61,721 bases of DNA from Methanoculleus sp. UBA374 (GTDB taxonomy: Archaea > Halobacteriota > Methanomicrobia > Methanomicrobiales > Methanoculleaceae). Each line of letters starts with the position of its first letter. The stretch's first letter is position 1. Shown here piece by piece: positions 17,456 through 25,309 of the stretch. Under the pieces are notes generated by a model, which saw only the letters and a list, made by a program, of their open reading frames with translations, searched no databases and was not told where the DNA came from. The DNA lies in NCBI GenBank assembly GCA_002508705.1, contig DAYL01000009.1, positions 66,162-127,882 on the forward strand, given 5' to 3'. The translations under genes were made by a program, and so were the position numbers.

Positions 17456-19450
17456 TTACGCACCCCCGATGATGAACGGGGCGAGATGTCCGACGACGAA
17501 CGCCAGGACCCAGGCAACGACGATACCGTAAGCGACCACGAAGCCCGTCCACTTCCACGACCCGGTCTCCTTCTTGATGACGCCGAGCGCTGCGACGCAC
17601 GGCATGTAGAGCAGCACGAAGACCATCAGGGCAAGGGCTGTCGCCGAGGAAAGGCCCGGGTCCACAAGGAGCGCCTCGGAGAGCGTCTCTTCCCCGGTCC
17701 CGTAGAGGACGCCGAGCGACCCGACGACGACTTCTTTCGCGAGGAACCCGAAGATCAGCGCGACTGCGACCTTCCAGTCGAACCCGAGCGGAGCCACCAG
17801 CGGCTCTATCAGGTGCCCGAGCATCCCTGCAAAACTCTCCGCACTCCCGTACTCGACGCCGTACGGGAAGGACGCCAGGGCCCAGACGACCATAGCGCCG
17901 AGAAGGATGATCGTTCCGGCTTTCCGGAGATACATCGATCCCCGGCCCCACATGTGTATGAGGCTCGTCATTGCCGTCGGAATCCGGTAGGGCGGCATCT
18001 CCATGACGAAGGGCGAAACCTCTCCCGGAAGAATGGTGCTCCTGAAGAGTTTTGCCGATGCGATGGCGACGACGATCCCGAGGACGTAGAGGAAGAACAT
18101 CACCCCTCCCGCCTGGGCTCCGAAGAACGCACCGGCGAAGAGGACGTACACGGGTAACCGTGCGCTGCAGGACATGAACGGATTTACGAGAATCGTGAGC
18201 AGCCGGTCTTTCTCGCTCTCTATCGACCGCGTCGCCATGATCGCGGGGACGTTGCACCCGAACCCGATCAGCATCGGGATGAACGCTTTCCCGGGCAGCC
18301 CGATGGCGTATAATGGTCGATCCATGATGAACGCGGCACGCGCCAGGTAGCCCGAATCCTCAAGGAGCGCAAGGATCAGGAAGAGTATGAAGATGTTCGG
18401 CAGGAAGACGAGAACGGCGCCGACACCGCCGATGATACCGTCGCCGATGAGCGACCCGAGCCATGCGGGCTCGAGCGAGGTGACCGAGACCTCGGCAAGC
18501 CATGCAAAGAGCACCTCTATTGCGGTGGCAAAGGGGGCTGCGACCGTAAACGTCAGCTCGAACGCTCCCCACATCAGCGCAAGAAAGATAGGGATACCGA
18601 GATAGCGGTTGGTGACGACACGGTCGACCATGTCCGAAAACGTCGCACCCTTGATGTCGGTGCGGTGAACCTGCGGCAGGATGGCAGCGATCGCCTCGTA
18701 GCGCTTGTCCGCCATCACGGCCTCGTATTCATCGGAGTCAATGGAGGAGAGGATGCTCTGCACGCGGGCGGATGCCGGACCCTCCCTGACCCTCGCGAGG
18801 ACGTTCTCATCGCCTTCGAGAAGTTTCACGGCGAGCCAGCGGAGAGGATAGCGCTTGGCAAGGCTCTTGTCGGCCGAAAGGGCATCCACAAGTGCTGCGA
18901 TCTTCGCTTCAACGTCTCCGCCGTAGCCGATGGTATGTTCATGGTGCGGGGAGGTCTTTGCCTCCCGGATCGCGGCTTCGATGAGGTCGTCGAGCCCCTC
19001 GCCCCGGGTCCCGACCGTGCGCACGACCGGGACCTCAAGGAACTCCGAAAGCCTTGTCCGGTCGATGGTGTCGCCCTGCGCTTCGGCCATATCGGCCATG
19101 TTCAGGGCGATGACGACCGGAACCCCGAGTTCGGTGAGTTGTGTCGTCAGGTAGAGGTTCCGCTCCAGGTTCGTTGCGTCCACGACCTGGATGACAGCAT
19201 CCGGTTTCTCATCGAGGAGGAAGTTCCTCGCGACGATCTCGTCTGCAGAATATGCGGTCAGACTGTAGGTGCCCGGAAGATCGACGACCTCTATCTCGTA
19301 GCCGTTGCGGCTGATCCGGCCGGTCTTCTTCTCCACCGTCACCCCGGGCCAGTTCCCGACGTGCTGTCGCGAGCCGGTGAGCTCGTTAAAGAGCGTTGTC
19401 TTTCCGACGTTGGGGTTGCCGGTGAGCGCAATCCTGATCTCCCTGGTCAT
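17456..19450 (-). CDS. feoB: Ferrous iron transport protein B
   Basis: A 664-residue FeoB: an N-terminal G domain that gates a polytopic Fe(II) permease. G motifs are intact: GNPNVGKT at residues 11-18, DLPG at 57-60 and NMAD at 117-120. The membrane part begins near residue 285 and shows the Gate motifs, including GFGCNVPAIMATR and MSCSARLPVYVL. The start is set at the ATG at 19450, which overlaps the feoA stop; the open frame runs on upstream, but that extension is antisense-like and has no FeoB homology. It is in the feoA-feoA-feoB-membrane protein-feoC operon. Confidence 0.96.
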   Translation of the reverse strand: MTREIRIALTGNPNVGKTTLFNELTGSRQHVGNWPGVTVEKKTGRISRNGYEIEVVDLPGTYSLTAYSADEIVARNFLLDEKPDAVIQVVDATNLERNLYLTTQLTELGVPVVIALNMADMAEAQGDTIDRTRLSEFLEVPVVRTVGTRGEGLDDLIEAAIREAKTSPHHEHTIGYGGDVEAKIAALVDALSADKSLAKRYPLRWLAVKLLEGDENVLARVREGPASARVQSILSSIDSDEYEAVMADKRYEAIAAILPQVHRTDIKGATFSDMVDRVVTNRYLGIPIFLALMWGAFELTFTVAAPFATAIEVLFAWLAEVSVTSLEPAWLGSLIGDGIIGGVGAVLVFLPNIFILFLILALLEDSGYLARAAFIMDRPLYAIGLPGKAFIPMLIGFGCNVPAIMATRSIESEKDRLLTILVNPFMSCSARLPVYVLFAGAFFGAQAGGVMFFLYVLGIVVAIASAKLFRSTILPGEVSPFVMEMPPYRIPTAMTSLIHMWGRGSMYLRKAGTIILLGAMVVWALASFPYGVEYGSAESFAGMLGHLIEPLVAPLGFDWKVAVALIFGFLAKEVVVGSLGVLYGTGEETLSEALLVDPGLSSATALALMVFVLLYMPCVAALGVIKKETGSWKWTGFVVAYGIVVAWVLAFVVGHLAPFIIGGA

Positions 19451-19692
19451 GACTCCTCCGGTGTATTTTTGACAAGTACCTTCATCGCTACGCCCCGCGA
19501 GAGGGCGTAGCGGGCGTCGCCGACCGAGACGATGAGCGAGCCCCGATCCGCGCACTGGACCGTCACCCGGGTCTCGGGGCAGAAGCCCATCCCGGAGAGG
19601 CGGGACCGCATCCCTTTGCCTGCCCGTACCTCGGCTATCGTCGCCTCGGTTCCGGCGGAAAGGAAAGAAAGCGGACGGAGATCTCCCATCAT
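19447..19692 (-). CDS. feoA: FeoA family protein (second copy)
   Basis: An 81-residue SH3-like FeoA protein (LSFLSAGTEATIAEVRAGKGM, then RLSGMGFCPETRVTV). FeoA is a small cytoplasmic partner needed for FeoB transport. The start at 19692 has a GGAGGGGGG-type ribosome site directly upstream and overlaps the preceding feoA stop by 4 bp; its own stop overlaps feoB. A longer reading frame upstream is not supported. Two consecutive FeoA proteins are common in methanogens and may bind FeoB as a pair. Confidence 0.9.
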   Translation of the reverse strand: MMGDLRPLSFLSAGTEATIAEVRAGKGMRSRLSGMGFCPETRVTVQCADRGSLIVSVGDARYALSRGVAMKVLVKNTPEES

Positions 19693-19961
19693 TTCCCCCC
19701 TCCATCCAGGACGACTTCGATGAGACTTGCCTCGGCACGCCGCAGCGAGAGGCAGTATCCTTTCACCCGGTATTCTGTGGGGTCGCCGAGGGGAGCGGAC
19801 CTGAGTACCTCCACTACCGCCCCCGGCACCATGCCCATGGCAAGCACGCGCTTTCGGAGCGCCCCGGAAGCACGGATGCCGACCACCTGGCATCGACCTT
19901 TCAGACCGACACAATCAAGCGTGGTTATCGCCGTGCGACCCGCTGAATCTGGTGTTACCAT
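19689..19961 (-). CDS. feoA: FeoA family protein (first copy)
   Basis: A 90-residue FeoA with the core VVGIRASGALRKRVLAMGMVPGAVVEVL (shown here in part: residues about 26-53) and a C-terminal strand SLRRAEASLIEVVL. It is the first gene of the feo operon. The ATG at 19961 lies about 25 bp downstream of a TATA-like GGATTATATTGACC (19981-19994), so the transcript is nearly leaderless. A paralogous N-terminus and promoter occur in the chimeric gene at 20385-21410. Confidence 0.9.
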   Translation of the reverse strand: MVTPDSAGRTAITTLDCVGLKGRCQVVGIRASGALRKRVLAMGMVPGAVVEVLRSAPLGDPTEYRVKGYCLSLRRAEASLIEVVLDGGGK

Positions 19962-19980
19962 GGATAATTTTTCTTTTCTT

Positions 19981-19994
19981 TGGTCAATATAATC
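19981..19994 (-). promoter_or_regulatory. feo operon promoter (TATA element)
   Basis: On the minus strand GGATTATATTGACC lies about 25-30 bp before the feoA start. A near copy, GGAATATATCGACC, is found at 21436-21449 before the chimeric feo-derived gene, so the promoter was duplicated with the operon. Confidence 0.55.
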
Positions 19995-20384
19995 CGAAGC
20001 CGAAATTATTCCGGATCTTGCCGCAGGTGCCGAACTTTTTTCGGGTATCCTATGGAACCAAATATCGGCTGATGTTCGTTCCCCGTGGTGACGGAAGGAA
20101 AACGCGGTTATCAAAGAGAAACGGCGCGAATGACATCCGCGCCCCGGCGCCGCCGGCGGATAATTGCCGGGGAACATCGGAAAAACACCCCCTATTGCGT
20201 GCTTTGACCGATCAAAACGGCTCTTCTCCGTCGGTGTGCCCCTGGCAGGACCTGCACGCTTCCCGGAACTGGAGGACGATCTGCAATCGTCCCGGCGGAG
20301 CGGTTCTTCGGCAGTCTGCAAGGCTCTGCCGTACGAAGGGAGGATCGTTTGCTCTCCGCCCGGGATGTGGAAGATGGGCCCGGC
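19995..20384. other. Gap upstream of feo operon, no gene seen
   Basis: About 390 bp between the feo promoter and the end of the chimeric gene. It contains GC-rich inverted segments near 20120-20175 and open frames with no family resemblance. Upstream control sites for feo could lie here but none was recognised. Confidence 0.4.
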
Positions 20385-21410
20385 CTACCCCTCAAACCCG
20401 TTCGCACCGATTAAGCCCGACACCGGACCTCTGTGGAGTTCCTTTATCCTCGCAAGCCTTTCTGCAAACTGTTTTCCTCTCTCCGTCAGGGCATACTCCA
20501 CGATTCCATGCTTCTCGGTCTCGCTACAGCGGCCGGAACATCCGAAGCGTCGGGGGTGTTCATCGTCTACACCGTCGGCCGCGCCCGGAACGCCGGCATT
20601 GGCGCCGCGGGCCTGCAGTAAAACGGCTGCAACCCCCTCATAATGCCCCTCCGTCATTAAAACCTCGTAATCATCCTGATTGAGGGAAGAAAGGAGGATC
20701 TGTACACGGGCAAAGACCGGGCTCTCCCGGACCTCCGACGGGCTGTTATCGCCTCCCTCCAGAAGTTCGACCGCAAGCCGGCAGAGGGGATACCGTCCGG
20801 GGAGGGCCCCGGCGGTCGCGAGAGCATCGACCAGCGATGCAATTGTCGCCTCTTCCCCTTCGCCGTAGTCTTCGATTCGTCCGTGATGAGGCGAGGTCTC
20901 CACGCCTTCGCTCACCGCATCGAAACGGTCGTCGGGTTCGTCACCCTGTGTTCCGGCCATGCACGCGACCAGAGCATCAAGGAGCGTCGGGAGCCCCTCC
21001 CGGTTGATGGGGTCCTCCCACATTTCGGCCGTATCGGGCCTGTTCAGGACGATAACAACCGGGACCCCGCGTTCGGCAAGTTGTGTCGTCAGGTAGAGGC
21101 TTTGCTCCAGGTTCGCCGCGTCCACGACCTGGACGACGATGTCGGGCTTCTCGTCGAGGATGAAATCCCATGCGGCGATCTCGTCCGCAAAATATACAGT
21201 CAGGCTGTAGGTCCCGGGAAGATCGACGACCTCGATCCCGCAGCCGTTGCGGTCGACCCTGCCGGTCTTCACCTCCACGACCGCCCCGGATCGGTTCCCG
21301 ACGTCGGGACTCCCGGACGCGCGAATGCCGACGCTGCCGTACCGGCTCCTCGGCCCGACATCATCGGGCAGGGCTGTCGCCGTGTGTTCCGCTGAATTTA
21401 ATCGATTCAT
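20385..21410 (-). CDS. Chimeric FeoA-FeoB(G-domain)-FeoC-derived protein, no P-loop, no membrane domain
   Basis: A 341-residue in-frame mosaic of the neighbouring feo operon. Residues 1-47 resemble FeoA (shared VGIRASG and GAVVEV, with the middle deleted). Residues 48-268 match FeoB from its KTGR segment through the helical part of the G domain; about 61 of the first 83 residues are identical by eye. Residues 287-325 resemble the FeoC-like protein (Cys pair, then EYALTERGKQF). G1 (GNPNVGKT), switch I and the whole membrane permease are missing; DLPG is kept at 63-66, and the NMAD position reads NRPD (123-126). The frame is uninterrupted and the feo-like promoter is retained. It is either a decaying fusion or a regulatory decoy; transport and GTP hydrolysis are very unlikely. 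Confidence 0.8.
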   Translation of the reverse strand: MNRLNSAEHTATALPDDVGPRSRYGSVGIRASGSPDVGNRSGAVVEVKTGRVDRNGCGIEVVDLPGTYSLTVYFADEIAAWDFILDEKPDIVVQVVDAANLEQSLYLTTQLAERGVPVVIVLNRPDTAEMWEDPINREGLPTLLDALVACMAGTQGDEPDDRFDAVSEGVETSPHHGRIEDYGEGEEATIASLVDALATAGALPGRYPLCRLAVELLEGGDNSPSEVRESPVFARVQILLSSLNQDDYEVLMTEGHYEGVAAVLLQARGANAGVPGAADGVDDEHPRRFGCSGRCSETEKHGIVEYALTERGKQFAERLARIKELHRGPVSGLIGANGFEG

Positions 21411-21804
21411 ATGAGTCTCTTCTCTCATTTGGTCGATATATTCCCGGCCCGAAAGAGATCCGGATTTGATCGCGGAATAGGTATTTTCTTCGGACGGCGC
21501 GATGCCCGAAAAATGTCGGATACGGGCCCCGCACGGGTTCCGGAAGGTAATGGGGACCGATATTCGGAAAAAATGAGAAACAACTCTTAAACGGTCTTTC
21601 GGGAAGGAACGGGAGGATAAACTGCAGATCTCGTGTAGGGGAGTTTCTGCCAGCAGGGCAGGAATAGTCCTGCCCTGTTTCACCATGAGGAACTCTGTTG
21701 GACGTTGAGAGAAGGAGGGAGCGTCAACATTCTCAATGACTCCTGCCTCAAAAGCACGGGAGAGAAAGTTACGATCCATCTGTCCGAAGAGATTTTGAAG
21801 ATGC
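21411..21804. other. Gap with promoter copy and 9-bp hairpin
   Basis: The stretch next to the chimera holds the duplicated promoter GGAATATATCGACC (21436-21449, minus strand). Further on is a perfect inverted repeat CAGGGCAGG-AATAGT-CCTGCCCTG (21654-21677). The minus frame stays open through this stretch but shows no recognisable protein. The hairpin could be a terminator for the small coiled-coil gene upstream or the end of a lost mobile element. Confidence 0.4.
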
Positions 21805-21978
21805 TTACTCGATGATAACTCCTTCCTCCGTCTCATCGAGGAGATGGTGAAGATGTCCATCAAGCATCTTGATATGTGCATTGAGTTCTTCGAGATCTCG
21901 TCCCACGTGCTCCAGATCGGCATGCACGTGCTCCAGTTCTGCTCTCACATGAGTCGCAAGTTCTTGCGCCGCTGTCAT
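21805..21978 (-). CDS. Small coiled-coil protein (57 aa)
   Basis: A short gene not obvious from length alone. It encodes 57 residues starting MTAAQELATHVRAELEHVHA and continuing as a single amphipathic helix rich in Leu, Glu, His and Asp, with heptad-like spacing (LEHV, LEEL, HLHHLL). An AAAGGTGA ribosome site sits about 6 nt before the ATG. Function unknown; a small oligomerising or protein-binding helix is likely. No close neighbour in an operon. Confidence 0.55.
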   Translation of the reverse strand: MTAAQELATHVRAELEHVHADLEHVGRDLEELNAHIKMLDGHLHHLLDETEEGVIIE

Positions 21979-22170
21979 CGGTTCACCTTTTCGTTTCCAG
22001 CTCTGTAAGGAGATGACTCCCTACAGTATACTGTTAACAAATACGGGAGTAATGAACCTCACTCGAAAAATCTTCGAATTTAATGTGATTTCCTAAAATA
22101 TGGCCCGAAGGAGGACCCCGATTCAAGGAACCGGGAACTCTCTCCGACGCAACCTATTTACGGGTCCATG

Positions 22171-22184
22171 GACAAGTATATACA
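22171..22184 (+). promoter_or_regulatory. Promoter of acyl-CoA synthetase gene
   Basis: GACAAGTATATACA carries a strong archaeal TATA box about 38 bp before the ATG at 22218; a start near 22205 would leave a short leader containing GGAG (22207-22210). No gene was seen in 21979-22170. Confidence 0.55.
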
Positions 22185-22217
22185 TCGAAGTTCACCCTTG
22201 TATTATGGAGCCCACCA

Positions 22218-23768
22218 ATGCCGAACTGTACCACATTCCTCGATGCAAATGCCTGCAACCCCGGGAAAATCGCTCTCGTTGTCCCCTCCCGGGGAGAATC
22301 CTATACCTATGCCGACCTTCGGGACCGCGTCGCCCGCGTCGGTTGCGGTCTTCGCGGCCTCGGGATCGGGCACGGGGAGCGGGTCTGCATCTACCTGGAC
22401 AGTTCGGTGGAGTACCTCGTCGGTTACCTCGCCCTCTGGCGTATCGGCGCCGTTGCGGTCCCGACGAACCGGGTCTATCGGGAGAGCGAGGTTCTCTACG
22501 CCGTCCGCAATGCAGGGGCCGTCGCCGTCATCACCGACGTTGAAGGAGCCGCTCTCGTCGGCCGCATCCGGGACAGGGCGCCGACGCTCCGACATGTCGT
22601 TGCCGTCGGCGGAAAGACCGACGGCGCCACCCCGTGGACCGATCTCCTCCGTGCACCGGCGGACCTCCGTGCCGCCAACTGCCGGTTCGACGACCTCTGT
22701 CAGATCCAGTATACCTCCGGCACCACCGGCAAACCGAAAGGCGCCATGCTCACTCACGGGAACTGGATCGCGGCCATGGACGCCGAACGGGACGTTCTCC
22801 GGATCACCGACGACGACATCTTCCTCGGGATCTACCCAATGGGGCACGTCGGGGTGAGCTGGGGCATCGCCACCCTCAGGGCCGGCGGGACCTACGTCGT
22901 CATGGAGCGGTTCGATCTCGCCCGCTACCTTGACCTTGCCCGTGAGTATCGGGCCACGGTCGTCGCAAGCATGCCGCCGGTGATCCATTCTCTTCTCCAG
23001 ACCCCGCCGGGGACCGAGACGGCGCTCGCCACCGCCCGGGTGCTGATCAGCGGCGGCGGCCCTCTGATGCCCGGCATCTGGAAACCCTTCCACGAACGGT
23101 TCGGGATTCCCATCGTCAACGCCTACGGCCTCTCCGAGACGATCGTCGTCGGGACGGGAACCGCCATCCGCCCCGAACACTACGCGACCGCAGATGAGTT
23201 TAAGAGCGTCGGCACGCCGGTCGGGTTCTCGGAGGTGAAGATCGTCGATGCGAACGACTCCGGCCGGGAGCTTCCGCTCGGCGAGGACGGCGAGATCGCC
23301 CTTCGGGGGCCCGCGGTGGCGCTCGGCTACTGGCAGATGCCGGAGGAGACCCGCGCTGCTTTCCTCCCCGACGGCTGGTTCCTGACCGGCGACATCGGCC
23401 ACCAGGACAGGGGCGGAATGCTCTACATCACCGACCGGAAGAAGGACATGATCGTCATGTCTGGCTGGAAGATCTACCCGACCGAGGTCGAGGACGTGCT
23501 CGTTCAGCACCCGGGCGTTCGTGACGCGGCGGTCTTCGGGTGTCCCGACGAGCACCGGGGCGAGGTGCCGGTTGCCGTGGTGGTCCCCGCCGACGGGGAG
23601 AAGATCACCCCCGACGGGATCATCGCCTTCGCCCGCGAGCGCCTCGCCGGCTACAAGGTTCCCCGTCAGGTCATCCTTGCCGACGAGGTTCCCCGGGTGA
23701 ACGGATGGAAACTCCTCCGGAAGCGCCTTCGGGAACTCTACTGCGACGCCGGGACGTCGGCGGCGTGA
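22218..23768 (+). CDS. AMP-forming acyl-CoA synthetase/ligase family protein
   Basis: A 516-residue member of the ANL superfamily, which activates a carboxylic acid with ATP and transfers it to CoA. The P-loop is YTSGTTGKPKG at 165-175, the A5-like motif is NAYGLSET, the A7/A8 region is GWFLTGDIG and DRKKDMIVMSGWKIYPTEVED, and a C-terminal lysine sits at about 498 (NGWKLLRK). The substrate cannot be told from sequence; the core resembles medium- to long-chain or aryl acyl-CoA ligases. It stands alone, with a KaiC-like gene 74 bp downstream. Confidence 0.88.
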   Translation: MPNCTTFLDANACNPGKIALVVPSRGESYTYADLRDRVARVGCGLRGLGIGHGERVCIYLDSSVEYLVGYLALWRIGAVAVPTNRVYRESEVLYAVRNAGAVAVITDVEGAALVGRIRDRAPTLRHVVAVGGKTDGATPWTDLLRAPADLRAANCRFDDLCQIQYTSGTTGKPKGAMLTHGNWIAAMDAERDVLRITDDDIFLGIYPMGHVGVSWGIATLRAGGTYVVMERFDLARYLDLAREYRATVVASMPPVIHSLLQTPPGTETALATARVLISGGGPLMPGIWKPFHERFGIPIVNAYGLSETIVVGTGTAIRPEHYATADEFKSVGTPVGFSEVKIVDANDSGRELPLGEDGEIALRGPAVALGYWQMPEETRAAFLPDGWFLTGDIGHQDRGGMLYITDRKKDMIVMSGWKIYPTEVEDVLVQHPGVRDAAVFGCPDEHRGEVPVAVVVPADGEKITPDGIIAFARERLAGYKVPRQVILADEVPRVNGWKLLRKRLRELYCDAGTSAA

Positions 23769-23842
23769 AGGATCGCACTTCGGGGGTGATTTAAGGAAAG
23801 ACAGCGAATAGGTACCGCTAGAAACTTCACCGAGAGATAGAC

Positions 23843-24427
23843 GTGGCAGACACTTCCAGACGTTCGACAGGAATCGCGGGCCTGGACCTTGCACTCGACG
23901 GGGGATTCGCTCCGGGCACCAGCATCGTCATCTCCGGATCACCTTTGAGCGGCCTTGAACTCCTGGCGCAGCAGTTCTGGGAATCCGGGAAGAGAACAGG
24001 CGCTTACCTGATGTATGATGCCGTGCCCGGGGAAGGTATGACCGACGCACGCGGCATGGACGCCGCGACGCTGGCCGGGGCCATGCGGGGAGAGAGGATC
24101 GTCGTGGACTCCCTCTCAACGCTGATCGCCGCCCGGGGAATCGACGCCGCCGTCGGGCTCGTCGTCGAAGATACCCGTGCACTCATCGAAGGGGGGGCAA
24201 ACATCGTCTACCTCCTCTACACCGGTTTCCACGGCCCCTTTGAGGAAGCACGGATAATGCGCGCCGTCGATATCTTCATCTCCCTCAGGAGTCAGGTCAA
24301 CGGCAACGAGTTCGAGCGGACGCTTGCCATCGAGAAACTCAAAGGTGCGGACGTGCCGCAACGAGTCATCCCCTATCACATCACCGCGAAGGGCCTTGAA
24401 CTCTCGACGACGAGCAGGGTGGTTTAA
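23843..24427 (+). CDS. KaiC/RadA-like domain protein without P-loop lysine
   Basis: A 194-residue RecA-superfamily protein. The opening STGIAGLDLALDGGFAPGT is the usual KaiC/RadA entry, but the Walker A position reads SGSPLSGLE instead of G-x4-GK(S/T), so the nucleotide-binding Lys and Ser/Thr are gone. The Walker B-like strand RIVVDSLSTLI is kept. Start is a GTG at 23843. It may act as a non-catalytic partner or sensor; archaeal signalling gene sets often contain such proteins. Function unknown. Confidence 0.7.
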   Translation: MADTSRRSTGIAGLDLALDGGFAPGTSIVISGSPLSGLELLAQQFWESGKRTGAYLMYDAVPGEGMTDARGMDAATLAGAMRGERIVVDSLSTLIAARGIDAAVGLVVEDTRALIEGGANIVYLLYTGFHGPFEEARIMRAVDIFISLRSQVNGNEFERTLAIEKLKGADVPQRVIPYHITAKGLELSTTSRVV

Positions 24428-24919
24428 GGCCGGAATACTCTTTTGCAGGAGGCACCTTCACGGTTCGGGGCGTCGCACTCCGGCTTATTCGGACGCCGAA
24501 CTTTTGCACTTTCGAAGTTCAGGACCCGCGAGTGGATCATTTCACCTTACTTTGCAATCCTGGTATGCGGGATTGCTCTCTCACGCGAAAGATTGGGGTA
24601 GCAGTCAATAGTGGTCCGATTCCCAATTACCAATATGATAAATTGGGGAGCATCGTTCTTGGGTTCCGGGGCCACGCCCGGGCACAGATTCCTCATGACT
24701 GTCGCCACGCACTGCCCCCGCCCCAAAGGTACGAATGAGGAGGCCGGGCGGGGTGCGATGGTTCGCTAGAACCGGAGCTTGAGAAGACCGAAGATCTTCG
24801 AGTGGGGTCGTGAGGAGTGCCGTGCCGTGTGCGGGGAGATCCCCTAAAGGCGATAGCCGCCACGGTCCAGTGTACCGGGCTTCCCCGCAATCATGACCGT
24901 TTATCTTGCGGGGGTGAAG
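24428..24919. other. Non-coding gap with palindromic repeat copy
   Basis: No gene is supported here. A 34-nt element at 24774-24807, with a GAAGACC...TCTTC inverted core, recurs at 48965-48998. The rest is mixed sequence with frames that overlap on both strands. Confidence 0.4.
24774..24807 (+). repeat. Dispersed 34-nt repeat, copy 1
   Basis: This copy matches 48965-48998 at 30 of 34 positions, all differences being transitions. Read in frame it encodes SLRRPKIFEWG, against SLRRPEVFEWG in copy 2, so the substitutions look codon-like. The centre is an imperfect hairpin. It may be a remnant of a multi-copy coding element. Confidence 0.6.
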
Positions 24920-25225
24920 GGGGGTGAAGCGTGAAGACCCCACCCTTCAGGGTGAGGATGGCACGGCACAACCCAAAGGGTTGTGCCTGTCAGGAAGATG
25001 CGGAGCATCTTCCGTGAAGCGGAACGCCCTTCCTGTAATCAATTTCGATACGGTACATTCTTCTATCAATCCATCCAATAATGTTCTATCTGTGTTGCGA
25101 GAACCAAGCAACCTGATATCAGGCGCGGAACGCGCCGTTGAGCCTGTGGACCTGCCTCAATGGAGGAGGAATGAAGCAGGAAGCCGCGCCCAAAAGGCGC
25201 GGGGTAGTTCACTACATGGAAAAAT
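24920..25225 (+). mobile_element. IS200/IS605-like end with omegaRNA-like hairpins (remnant, no transposase)
   Basis: A CACCC-TTCA-GGGTG hairpin (about 24940-24955) opens the stretch. It closes with AATGAAGCAGGAAGCC followed by a 7-bp hairpin CCGCGCC-CAAAA-GGCGCGG and GGTAGTTCAC (about 25160-25213). That ending is typical of the right end of tnpB-carrying IS605/IS1341 elements, where it forms the 3' part of the omegaRNA scaffold. No TnpA or TnpB domain can be read in any frame; a 104-residue frame across it has no recognisable motif. It is best read as a tnpB-less remnant or PATE-like element. Confidence 0.5.
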
Positions 25226-25309
25226 CAGGAGGGTTTGAGCGCCATTCGGTAAGAAAAGCGACAACCCCCCTTCGCAGCCTCTTGTGAGACAGCATACCGG
25301 ACTACCCGC

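Noticed and set aside
19451..19738. N-terminal extension of the feoB frame
   Set aside because: It lies across the feoA gene in another frame and has no FeoB homology; the ATG at 19450 fits the normal FeoB start.
21411..21923. N-terminal extension of the feo mosaic frame
   Set aside because: The part above 21410 has no Feo similarity, overlaps the duplicated promoter and lacks a ribosome site; it also overlaps the coiled-coil gene.
22203..23894. 563-codon minus-strand frame opposite the acyl-CoA synthetase
   Set aside because: Antisense shadow of a gene with all ANL motifs; no start signal or family resemblance.
24924..25238. 104-codon frame across the IS605-like end
   Set aside because: No TnpB motif; the frame runs through RNA-type hairpins and is most likely chance.
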